Shown here in pieces: positions 45,394 through 56,374 of a stretch of 64,000 bases of DNA. Source of the stretch: Bagarius yarrelli (lineage: Eukaryota; Chordata; Actinopteri; Siluriformes; Sisoridae). The stretch is from positions 2,408,398 to 2,472,397 of the forward strand of contig VCAZ01000038.1 in the NCBI GenBank assembly GCA_005784505.1. Reading direction: 5' to 3'. The translations under genes and the position numbers were made by a program. The notes under the pieces were generated by a model that was given only the letters and a program-made list of their open reading frames with translations, searched no databases and was not told the origin of the DNA. Numbering within the stretch: position 1 is the first letter of the stretch; the number at the start of each line of letters is the position of its first letter.

Positions 45394-45482
45394 TAGACAA
45401 AAAAAGAAGAAAACAAAATCACTTGCCTTTCATTTCTGTTGTTCTTTTTTAATTATCCCTTTAATCACCTTTCTTTCTTTCT
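45331..45482 (+). repeat. Duplicated segment, copy 2, core inverted
   Basis: Flank A (45331-45395) matches copy 1 at 39 of 40 non-repeat positions and has 10 more CT bases. The 67-base core (45396-45462) matches the reverse complement of the copy 1 core at about 64 of 67. Flank B ('taatcacctttctttctt') is again direct. A TTTC array follows. Confidence 0.9.
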
Positions 45483-45909
45483 TTCTTTCTTTTTTTTTTC
45501 TTTCTCTTTGTCACTTTATCTATTTCTCTACTATTTCACCTTTGCTATTGATCCTAAACTTAAAACCCAAAAGAAACAGAGCTTTAGTTTTAATAAAACA
45601 GAAACGTATCTTGAAAAAAGATGGACGTGTTGCTTAAATGATCAAACAGAGGGATTTAAGGAATGTGTGTGTGTGCGCATGTGTGTGTGAAAGAGAGAGG
45701 GAAAGATAGAGAAATAGAGAGTAATGTGTAAACAGGGATTTAATGGAAGGATTCTGCAGTGTTGACTGAGACTCCGACTCATCACCTTTTATCCCCTTCA
45801 TCCGAAAATAATCCAGCTCTAAGATACGGCAGGGGGTTGGGCTGAGAGGTTGGGCTGTTTGAAAATAATCAATGTCCAAAACTGTTTCCCAAACTGTTCT
45901 ATCTGTCTG

Positions 45910-45972
<63 letters not shown>

Positions 45973-46004
45973 GTCTGTCTGTTTGTCTGTCTGTTTATCG
46001 GCTG
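45483..46004. repeat. Unique DNA and a long CTAT array
   Basis: A CTAT array of about 17 units lies at 45905-45972, followed by CTGT. A short GT/GA part lies at 45665-45722. Confidence 0.85.
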
Positions 46005-46335
46005 TAGGTACTGTATGTAAGCATGGTTCCCAGAGTAATTGAGATAATGTTCAGTCAAAAAGCATTACATCACAGGCATGTGATGTCATCAACCAGAAGG
46101 TAAGGCTATATAAGCACTCAGCGTAGCAGGTCGCCTCAGGAAACCATAGTTGCATAAGTAAGCTAGAGACATTCCCCCTCAGGAACTGGCAAAACGCTTT
46201 GGGAACAAGATACCCACATCGCTATAGCACCAAGTCACTAACCCAGTGCTATCTGTGGGGTCTGTGTGACGCAAGAACCCGGGACCCTGGCTATATCCAG
46301 GTTGTAGAACGACAAATGTACACTACCCTACAAAT
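46005..46335 (+). mobile_element. Dispersed teleost repeat, class not determined
   Basis: 'gtaagcatggttcccagag', 'agacattccccctcaggaac', 'gggaacaagatacccacatc', 'gtgtgacgcaagaacccggg' and 'gacaaatgtacac' follow the order of a GC-rich repeat I recall from other fishes, where it reads 'accatggttccctgaag' and 'gagacgttccc'. I cannot place it in a family. A TATA-like 'ctatataagcactcagc' lies near 46106. Confidence 0.5.
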
Positions 46336-47700
46336 GTCCGGTAGTGGTACCCCAATTTTCAGGCCACTATAGCCCTTGTAAAATGCACCCTAAAACCTCC
46401 TAGGAACAGGAGGCCAGTGGCCTTGTAAGCAAACATTTGACCAATCAGAATCCAAAAGTCAACATGAATGAAAAAGGAATCGATTGCTTTGACAAGTATT
46501 TCCTTTTTAGTTAGTTGCGCCAACGTTGCTAGAAAACTGATATAATAGGTATAGCGCAAGCTAGTCAACGACTACAGCTAATCACTCCTTATGCTTCCAA
46601 CCAGCATGATGGTGGAAAATGAGATACAAATGTCCGGAGCATTTTCAAAAACATAAAAAAAAGATATCAGCCATGTGCTAGCCTTTGCGTGTGACTTATT
46701 GGATTTATGTGAGATTTACGTTTCTTGGCCTTGCCTGCACTTCCCCAGCAGAGGCTGTTAGCCTTAGCATTAGCCTAGACTCGCTCTGTCTTGTCAGTGA
46801 GGCAATCAGGAAAATAAAGGCCTGTGTGATTTACTCCAGTCCGGCTGTGGGCCTAGTAAGCTACTCCTTTTTTTTCTCGGTTTGTCGAGTGATGTATGAC
46901 GGGCGGATCACTCATTCCTTATAACGTGTGGAGAAAGGCTATCAATCAAGCCAGCACAGACCCCGCCCCCCCAGCCTCAACATAAGCTCTCTTTCATTCT
47001 GACAGCCATGGGTAATACATCTCTCCCCTCTTTCTGTCTTTTTCTCTCTTTCTTTTTTCTGTCTTTTGGAGTCCATTTCTCTCTATCTTACACACTCACT
47101 GAGGTTGACAGGTTGCGCTAATATATCAGAGATCCGTGGGCCACAGGCGTGTGTTATTTATGATCAAGACCCTGACACTGAAAACACCAGTGCAGCCATG
47201 AGAGAAAACATAGAGTGAAGTGAAAAGAAGGTGAACTGCTGACCCAGGCGGAGCCATAACAAAGCAACGGAATTTGACCTTCACAGATGATTCCTTGCAT
47301 ACTTGATGTTTTTTATTTTCATTAAATGTAGCTCAGCTGAGACATTCTCATTCTTCTTCATGCTTCTTTATTTTATACTATATCAAACACTCCACACACA
47401 ACTCCTAGAAGAGTTTACAAAAACTCTACCTTAAAACTCACTACAGTGGTATAATAAGCCTTTAAAGACCATAATAAACTTTGAAATCACCTGCACAGGG
47501 ACTCTGTTTGTACCACAGGGAAGGAAAATTTACCCTACTGTCTAATTCCACTTTTATATGTTCTAAAATATTTGAGAACTAATATAACTAGCAAATTAGC
47601 ATAACACCTGCAATGCTAAACTGAATATGTTGAATCTCTGGTAATGTACAAGCCTTTTGCATTAAGCGACACCTTACTAACATTAGGTAACAAACCCTAA
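46336..47700. other. Unique DNA
   Basis: Nothing recognised. A pyrimidine run lies at 47015-47090. Frames are short. Confidence 0.45.
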
Positions 47701-47724
47701 CTACCATGCAAACATTTGGCCACA

Positions 47725-48155
47725 CCCCTTACAACCATTAGACCACATCCCTCACTACCGGTTAAACATTAGGCCACACCCCTACCTAGGTACTGTTTAA
47801 ATATTAGGCCACACCCCCTATTACCAACCATTTAAACATTAGGCCACACCTCCTGTCTTTCTGACTTTCAACTGTCTGTCTATCTGTCTTTCAAAGCTTT
47901 CAAACACCTCCCACCTACCTGCCTTTCTAACATTAGGCCACACCCCCACCAACCTGCCTTTCTAACATAAGGCCGCACCTCCCACCTACCTATCTTTCCA
48001 ACGTTAGGCCACAACTTCCACCTACCAGTCTTTCTAGCATTAGGCCACATCTCCTACCTATCTTCCTTTGTAACATTACGCCACACCTCCCACCTACCTG
48101 CCTTTGTAACATTAAGCCACACCACCCACCTTAACAGTAGGCCACACCTCCAACT
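47725..48155 (+). repeat. 36-bp minisatellite, ATTAGGCCACACCTCC units
   Basis: About 12 units carry 'cattaggccacacc' followed by 'tcccacctacctgccttt'. From 47936 to 48115 the period is 35-36 bases in five successive steps. Earlier units (47725-47860) are shorter and lack the 'acctgccttt' part, which appears from about 47850. Confidence 0.92.
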
Positions 48156-49619
48156 TAAAATAACTTGAAAAAAAACTCAAATTAGATTCTGAGAAAACTA
48201 AAATTTAATTTTAACAAATGTACTAGATTAATTCCAGTGTGTTTTTATTAATAACACACCCCTAACTCGAAAACATTTTTCTAGATTTATGGTTAGATTA
48301 GGGTTATATTAGGGTTGGGGTAGAGTAGGATGTTCCTGAAACAGCTTGAATGCACCGGCAGGAGAATGTCCTGCCCCACATACTGTAGCTGTGGTAATTA
48401 CAGCTTTCTGTACAGATCTCTGCACACACCAAGTACAAGGATCACCTTCAAAGCTCTAAAGAGATACAGATAATGTCCTTGATCTTCTTCTATTTTCTGC
48501 TGTGAAATCCTGATCTAACTTCCTCCAGTGATCTCTTGTTTTACTACAAAACAATCTTCTGTTTAAAATCATCACTGTGGAGATGGTGGCCACTGTGATA
48601 TGAACCCTGAGCTCTGATATACCTCGATAAAATAATTGTATAAACTTTTCTTCATCAGAGATAAAAAAGATAAGGTAAGAGATGTTTCCACCTCCATCTT
48701 CTTTTTCAGGCCTTGTTATTCTGTAGGAACCACAGTGAAAAGTCGTCTCTTTTAAATAGAGAAGAAAACAAGTTTGCTGGGTCCCAAATGCTTTTATGTA
48801 ACATCATCTTCGCACGCTTCACTTTTTAAAATCGATTTCTTTTTTTTAAATTAACCTTGAGAAAAAAAAGCACCAGCTCCTTTTTGACATTATGCCGGAG
48901 TGACACATTCACTCACACTCGAATCCGAGAAAACCCAATCAGCACTCACATACCTTCAACAAGGTAACGAACAGATTTTTTTATAATTTCTTTATCTCAA
49001 TAACTTCAGAACTTTTCCAGCAGTCAAAGACCTCCGTATACTCACAAGTCTTCCTCTGCTTTTTTAAAGCATGCTCTCCCAAGCTGTCTCTCTCTCTCTC
49101 TTTCTGTCTCACCCTCCTCGATGCAGCTGCACTGTTTTTTTCCCCCTCTCTTTATTTGTTAACTCATCCTATTGACACCGGCAAGCGAGTGCGTCAGGGG
49201 CGAGCGAACGGCGGCGTGAAGCGTGGAGGTGGGAGGAACTCGCCAGGAACTTTGTCAAAAGACGAATAAACCTGCATCCTGGTGGGTACGTGCAGACACA
49301 CTCGATACACAGCTGCCCGCATTCAGCTCTCGTACAATGCAACCCAAAAAAACAGGACGTTATGTAATATACGTTTCACTGATAAAGATGTCATTAAGCT
49401 TTCAACAAGTGTCCACTTATCAACTTCACTGCTTTATGAGGTTTATGAATAAAAACGCGTTGAAAAATAAATTACATCATTTCTTCACCTTCACTGCAAA
49501 CGTTTTCAGCCAAAGATTAAAGTCTGAATTAAGAAAGAAGCAACTTACAAAATTCCAGTATGAAGAAGAACAAATTCTTCTGTCCATTTTTTCATTAATT
49601 CATCCAGTCATTCATCTTT
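48156..49619. other. Unique DNA, CpG-richer near 49180-49260
   Basis: Nothing recognised as mobile. A short block at 49180-49260 ('ggggcgagcgaacggcggcg') is CG-rich. A CT run lies near 49087-49110. Confidence 0.4.
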
Positions 49620-49803
49620 TTATCCAGCTGAGTATTTTATTCCACTATTTATCTATCCATTCAGCTATACATCCATCCATCTAATTCTTAATATATCCAT
49701 CCATTTACTCCATTTATATATTCATTCATCTATTTAGCCATCCATTTAGCAATCTGTTTATTTGTCCATCCACTGGTATTAAACCCAACTAACTGTCTAT
49801 CTG

Positions 49804-49858
<55 letters not shown>

Positions 49859-50075
49859 GTCTATCCGTCCAGCCATTCATTCAGACATTCATCCATCAGC
49901 TGAGTATTTTATTCCACTGTTTATCTATCCATCCAGCTATACATCCATCCATCTAATTCTTAATATATCCATCCATTTACTCCATTTATATATTCATTCA
50001 TCTATTTAGCCATCCATTTAGCAATCTGTTTATTTGTCCATCCACTGGTATTAAACCCAACTAACTGTCTATCTG

Positions 50076-50154
<79 letters not shown>

Positions 50155-50830
50155 GTCTATCCGTCCAGCCATTCATTCAGACATTCATCCATCAGCTGAG
50201 TATTTTATTCCACTGTTTATCTATCCATCCAGCTATACATCCATCCATCTAATTCTCAATATATCCACCCATTTACTCCATTTATATATTCATTTAGCCA
50301 TCCATTTGTTTCATTCATTCATTGTCATCTATTTATTCAACCATCCACTGGTATTAAACCCCACTATCTGTCCATCCATCCATCCATCCATTCAATTATT
50401 CATCCATCATTTGAGTATTTTTCCCACTATTTACCTATCCTTAATATATTTATCCATTCACTCCATTTATATATCATTTTATCTATTTAGCTATCCATTT
50501 AATTTATTTATACATTTAGCCATCTATTCATTCATTCATCCACTGATGTTAAACCCCACTATTCATCCATCTATCTAGTCATTTATCCATTAGCTAAGTA
50601 TTTCATCCCACTATTTATCTATCCATCCAGCTATACATCTATCCATCTGATTCTTAATATATCTATCCATTCACTTTATTTATATATCCATTTATCCATT
50701 TAGAAATCTATTTATTCCATTTATCCATTTAGCCATCCATTTAGCCATATATTTATTCATCCATCAACTGGTATTAAACCCCACTATTCATCCATCCATC
50801 CATCCATCCATGCGTTTAATACATGTGCAT
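49620..50830 (+). repeat. Higher-order array of CTAT and ATCC repeats
   Basis: A complex unit starting 'agctgagtattttattcc' recurs at 49626, 49898 and 50194 and, altered, near 50408 and 50592. Units 1 and 2 are almost identical outside their internal CTAT arrays (about 49800-49860 and 50075-50157). Later units are shorter and lack the CTAT array. Confidence 0.92.
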
Positions 50831-51289
50831 TTGTTGACTAAGCCGACTGAGTCTGCAAATACAGAAATATCGTTTAAAAACCATGTAAACTGACCAGGTA
50901 AAGTAACCCTTAATAGACTATATTCTACAAATATCATTACATAGTTTTATTTATTGATGTAAATGTCTTAATTTGTCACACATACTCAGCACAGTGAGCT
51001 ATCTGTGCTCTCTCTCTCTCTCCCTTTATCTTCCCCTCTATTTCTTTCTCTCTCTCTGTTCATTCTAATTGAATGCCTCTGCTGATAAATGGCTTGTTGA
51101 GGCTTCACCTGCAATGCACCATTACACTCTCTTCATCATCAGTAATGCAAGTGTGTGTTGGGGTATGGAGGACAGGTGTGTGTGTGCTTGCTTTATGTTT
51201 CTTTACAATGCTATTTATCATTACGGATTTCAGTGTAGTCATGTTTATCCTCAACACTTCACCTCACTCTGCATTCAGGAATAACGTTT
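50831..51289. other. Unique DNA
   Basis: A short CT run lies near 51008-51056. Two overlapping 71-72 codon frames at 51069-51291 are unremarkable. Confidence 0.45.
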
Positions 51290-51620
51290 AGCTCCATCCA
51301 TCAATCCATCCATCCATCATCCCCAGTTATTAATTAATTTATTTGATCATCCATCTATCCACCCATTCATTTATCCATCCATCCATCCCTCCAGTTATTA
51401 ATTCATTTATCTGATCATCCATCTATCCAGCCATCCACTTATTTAAGCTAATTTGTATATTTATCATTTATTTCATCAATCTATACATGTATAAATTAAT
51501 TCTATACATTGGTCACTTTATTTATATATTCATGAATTCTTTATTTTATCCTAAATCCATCTATCATTTTATTACTATTGTTAATTCTCTAATCCATTCA
51601 TCCATCCATCTGTACTCATA
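51290..51620 (+). repeat. Imperfect ATCC array
   Basis: ATCC and TTAT units with a repeated 'cagttattaattcattta' or 'cagttattaattaattta' segment at 51326 and 51393. Confidence 0.88.
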
Positions 51621-51659
51621 GTTATCCAAATATCTTTGTTTTATAATATATATATAAAA

Positions 51660-51706
51660 AACAAAAGATATTGGATGACATAAGTCTATATCTATCTATA
51701 TATATA

Positions 51707-51756
<50 letters not shown>

Positions 51757-51765
51757 TATATAGAC
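51660..51765 (+). repeat. (TA)n array
   Basis: TA units with CTATC interruptions, followed by C-rich 'gacccccccaccca'. Confidence 0.92.
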
Positions 51766-52384
51766 CCCCCCACCCAAAGTTTACACACTCAACCCTTCAC
51801 AATGTTGTTTTACCTTATGCTGTTGTCTTAAGCCGAACACTTTACACATATTACTCATAATAAAACCTCATATTTCACAGGGAAAAACCTGTGCGAGTGA
51901 GTTATTGTGTTATAACCACATAACGTGCACTCACGTGGCATCAAGTGAACAAAATGTACAGACTATGAGAAACTAGCATCAAGAAACTGAACCCAGATGT
52001 GAAATATGTCCTGAACGTGAACCATTGAGATGAAAATAAATGTGTTATTTAAATCCTATGAACAGATCATCAGTGTAATCAGTTCAAGCCACATATAGAG
52101 CTTGTTATTGTCTCTGTCTCTCTTCTCTCTCTCTCTCTCTCACACACACACATATACCATGCATATTGATTTGGGGGCATGGAAATCGTCACAGGGAGCC
52201 TGTAACACTGTAATCCCACTTCCTGTTCGAGAGTGTTTCAATCCACATGGCTTCCTGCTGACATCATCAGTCTACTGATTAAAACTGGAACATATAACAC
52301 ACACACACACACACACACACAATTTATTTGCTAGTTAGCTATTTTTTTGTACTCGCTGCTCTGTCTTTCAAACACACACATTCA
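51766..52384. other. Unique DNA with CT and CA arrays
   Basis: CT then CA lies at 52116-52151 and CA at 52298-52321. No gene. Confidence 0.6.
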
Positions 52385-52520
52385 TCTAATTGAGGGGTTG
52401 AGGGTTATAGGTGTTGCTCGGGGTCCCAGCAGGGGCAGTTTGATGGTTATGTGAAATGAATCCATGATTTGACCATCAGCAGTCCAACACCTTAACCGCT
52501 GAGCTACAACTTTCCTCATG
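52385..52520 (-). mobile_element. SINE family 1, diverged
   Basis: In minus order: 'gttgagggttataggtgttg', 'gggtcccagcaggggcag', 'agcagtccaacaccttaacc' and 'gctgagctacaactttcc' (A box in reverse). Confidence 0.75.
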
Positions 52521-52679
52521 CACACACACTTAATCTATCACCTCATTTACCGGTTTCATGCTGGTGAAAACATACACAACCTGAACAAATTGGTTCTATG
52601 ATCCCTGACATGCCTTTCATAGATATAACATATGTCAGGCCTTAAATGTGTCACATGATTCCCCGTCTATGGACGGAGT

Positions 52680-52930
52680 CTGTTTTGGCTTTACTGGAGA
52701 CGTATTAGCTGTAATTGCGAGCACATTTAGAGCATATTTCCCAGCAAATACGCCTTAATTAGATCGACTGCCTGGGGGGGGGAGGTTAGCGAATGTGAAC
52801 TCAGGCTGTTTTTCTTGGAGGGTTAACCTGTAAAAGCGGGATATTTAACTCTCTGATTATTTGTCTTCTCTGTTATTTAAGCGGCCATCAGAGATCTGAG
52901 AGATCTGCAGCAAGTTAGTGGGGTTGATTT
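52680..52930. promoter_or_regulatory. Candidate conserved non-coding element
   Basis: High-complexity DNA with 'gtattagctgtaattgcgag' and 'acgccttaattagatcgac' carries homeodomain-type cores and no simple repeat apart from a G run at 52774. Pattern judgement only. Confidence 0.28.
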
Positions 52931-53005
52931 GTTGACATTTTTGTCTAATGACGAGACAAAAACCCCTGTCAGATTTAGCTAAAGGAAAACACACCTCGTA
53001 GTGAT

Positions 53006-53040
<35 letters not shown>

Positions 53041-55964
53041 GTGTCTGATTAATGCTCTGGTATATCCAAAGGTAGAGCTATTCATTTTTTTGCTTTTACT
53101 ATAAAGAAAATTTTTTTTTGGTGGCCAGAAAACTGGGGGCTGTCTATTATCTTGGTGGTCCCGTAGAGAAAATTTTTATTATTTTAAAAGAGATTGACAT
53201 CAATTCATCCATTTAGCCATTTTCCACCGCTTATCCGAAGCTTGTGTCGTGGGGGAAGTAGTTTTAGAGATCGACATCATGCCATTTTAACCAGACTATC
53301 AGAAAAGATAAAAAGTAAATTCTGCAGAAATTTATTCGATCCTCTATGAAAGTTCTTTATCCTGGTAAAGGTAGTGGTGGATCTAAATCATATCCTGGAA
53401 ACACTGCAGGAATACGGGATCACAATCTATTAAACGTCACTAATCACAAACTTCATCACACTTGATCAAAGTCAATCAAAGCTAGGAGCCTAAAGAGCCA
53501 GAAAACCCTGGAGAACCAGCAAAACTTTCTACAAGCAATAACCCAAATCTCAGAATAGAAGTTGAGATCCTGAAGCAATCAGGTGGCATCACTTTCTGAT
53601 GCATTATCAGCATGTTACAGGATTGTAGTAGGAAGATGAACTTCATACCTAGATCGACTGCCTGAGTTACTGGGCAAATTGACTGGGCAAATCTTCTCCA
53701 CATTTTAGAAGTCCATTTGGTGCACCATCAAAACAAGCATATATCAACCGGAACTGTAATTAATTCAGCATGTCGTTTAGCCTTCAAATGCCCCAGTATG
53801 GAGACTAGTGAAACCTTTCTAATTTTTCCATTCAGAGATGAAGAAAGTTCACAGCCACTTCATCAGTCCCTTCAGCAGAAGAGAAACAAGAAAAAAACCC
53901 CATTGACATATATGAATGATGTCACCACAGTGAAATCAACTACCCTGTAGCTCTATAACAAATGATGTAGGCTATAAATGGAATTAGACAATCGATCATA
54001 CTTGGCTTAATCATCTTTTTTTCCACATGAGTGTCAAATCTGCACTCTTAGAAAAACAGTTTTTAAGGCTTTGTGGAATAGTTAATAGTGGTAGATTTCT
54101 ATAGACCTTCTACCTGCCAAGAAAACCCTTTCCTTAGGGGCCATACATAGAACTCTGACTGGAGAAGGTACTCCTTGAGCTGGTTATCAAGTTTTCTTAA
54201 CCTGAATTCCAAACTCCACATCTGTACAGAATGTATTGCCGACACATACAGCAGCCTAATGATCACCTAATTAGGTTCGTAATGAGGTGGGCCAGGTGTT
54301 TCGAATGTAGGAAAGAAGGTTTGAAAGACTTTATGCAACAACTTTGTCTTAGAAAAGATGAAGTATTTTGGGCTGTTTTTTACATTTCAAGAACCAATGT
54401 ATTGTTTTTAATTTCAGGTCAACGTTCTAAGTAAACTTTACACATCTCAATGTTTCTCTGGGTTCTTCAGTTTTCTTCCACCACATTGCCAACTTGGGTG
54501 TGAGGTGTTCTTTTAAAAGTGTATTCCCATTTCTGTTTTCCCTGGTCTGGGTTAGAGTCTTGATTATCACCATAATAAAGTATTTTTTTTTTTTTTGTAT
54601 TAAACAAAACAATTCATGTTATTGTGGAGTACGTATATATTCAATGTATGATGTGGTGGAGCTATAGGTACCATGCCAAAGCTTGACTAGAACATAAGTT
54701 ACTGTACTGTCCTAACCAAAACTGCAAGCATTTTGTGTTTGTATTTATGGAAGATTTTCCATATATGGTACCTCTGACCACACTTTGGAACCCATCAAGA
54801 AAACCAGGACACCTAAAACATCAAGGCTGTCATTAGTCCAAAGAACTGCTTCCTGGTCACCTTCAAATGATGCCTTCAAACAAGTCTAGAAGCAGTCTTG
54901 GTTGGTGACTGCAGCCTGTGGGTGTCCTGAAAACAGATCTAAACATAAAAAAGCTCTATTTTTACACCTCAACCCTAACCACAGTTTTTTCTAAAATTTT
55001 CAGTCATACAACTGCATCTGTAGGTACCAGAGGAACGCAAGATCATGGGGAGTCAAGTGATGCCAGAGTCATGACCTTTCCGTTGCCCAGCCCGATTCGA
55101 TATGCAAATGCAATTACTCTGCCTCTATCTCTGCAAAGGGCAAAGGATGAGAACGGACGGGAAAAGAAAGGCTGGCCTGACCTGCAGCAGATCCTCATCT
55201 TCACTCTTCGAGGCTCGGGAGGAGAATACAAATGTTAGTACATTAACCCGGTCCCTTTGAGAAGCAACTGAAAAAAAAGGAGAAGAAAGGAAGAGAAGAA
55301 AGGGAGGGAGAATGCAGGGTGAAATGGTTTGTCTTTGTAGTAAATCATATCACCAATGAATGCTAATTTGGAAGAGGTGATAGAAGTGGTAATTGTTCTT
55401 TTCAGCTGTGGGGCTTCGGCTCTCACTGCCGCCGCACCTTTGATGGACTGTGGTGTCAGCAGTGCATTGTGGGAGCCAAATAACCCACCCCGCTCTGTTT
55501 TTTTGCTTGGTGTGTAAGTGTGTGTGTTTGTGTGTGTTTCTCAGAAGCCGTAGGAGACACATTGATAATTAGATTCATACATCAAACATTCGGCACTTTT
55601 CCTTTTTAGCATGGTTGTGTGGAAAAGATGACATACGCTAAAAGATGAAAGTACGTCCCTTTATTCGTTGTTAATCTTTTGTCTTCTTGAACAATACAAA
55701 GTCCTACTAGACACCAAACTATTTCAGTTTAGCTTTCGGCTCAATGTCACTGATTTATTTATTGCTGATGTGATTCATAAAGGTACAGATGGAGCCAAAT
55801 TTGGAATGACTTAGCAACAAATGTCCATTAAATTTTTTTAACGTAATTTAATGTAGACTTTTAATCGTTCTTTACGGAAGTTTATTGTCTCCTCGACTTT
55901 GCAGGCTTATCACTGCTTACCTGTAAGAAACTGACATTCAGTGTCACACAGTCAAGGATAGTTT
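52931..55964. other. Long unique stretch
   Basis: A GA array lies at 53006-53039. At 53203-53255 'ccattttccaccgcttatcc' is a scrap of a common fish SINE or LINE tail. A poly-T at 54582-54597 and a purine run near 55268-55312 are present. About 55030-55240 is GC-richer. No convincing exon is seen. Confidence 0.4.
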
Positions 55965-56150
55965 CCCACTGGAGTCTGGTTCCTCTCAAAGTTTCTTCCT
56001 TATTTCATCTCAAGAATTTTTTCCTTGCCTGGTGTCCTCATTAGGGCAACTTATCTTTCATTATTACTGCATTATCTGTGTAAAGCTGATTTGAGACAAT
56101 GTCCCCTGTTAAAAAGGCTATACAACTAAAAATTAACTGAATTGATTTAA
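55965..56150 (+). mobile_element. Rex1-like LINE 3' UTR fragment
   Basis: 'gagtctggttcctctcaaag', 'tttcttccttatttcatctc', 'cctcattagggcaactta', 'gtgtaaagctgatttgagac' and 'aattaactgaattgattt' match the order in the copy at 22250-22440. Confidence 0.8.
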
Positions 56151-56243
56151 GATCTGGCGCTGCCCTCTTTTGCTAGTTTCTATTCTAAAACGCTTGCCTT
56201 GCTAGGTTTTTTTATGGGTTATCTGTTCCATCTTTATTTACAT

Positions 56244-56366
56244 CAGGGGTGGGCGATCTCGGTCCTGAAGGGCCTGGAGAGTTTAGCTCCAACTCTAATC
56301 AAACATACCTGAACCAACTAATAAAGATCTTGCTGGGTACACCTAAAACCGAGATTGCCCACCCTG
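56244..56366. mobile_element. hAT-like MITE with target duplication
   Basis: The ends are 'caggggtgggcgatctcggt' (left) and 'accgagattgcccaccctg' (right), inverted with few differences. The flanks 'atttacat' (56236-56243) and 'atttaaat' (56367-56374) match at 7 of 8 bases, fitting the 8-bp duplication made by hAT transposases. At 123 bases it has no coding capacity. Confidence 0.85.
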
Positions 56367-56374
56367 ATTTAAAT

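Noticed and set aside
47725..48155. CRISPR-like 36-base periodicity
   Set aside because: The whole 36-base unit repeats with drift; there are no unique spacers between constant repeats.
49223..49684. 153-codon frame starting at GTG
   Set aside because: No ATG context, no recognised domain, and the end runs into the ATCC array.
49620..50830. CRISPR-like array of spaced repeats
   Set aside because: Units are long, nested with microsatellites and of variable period, in vertebrate-type DNA.
52759..53663. Shared 15-mer 'tagatcgactgcctg' at 52760 and 53648
   Set aside because: About two exact 15-mer pairs are expected by chance in a window of this size, and the flanks do not match.
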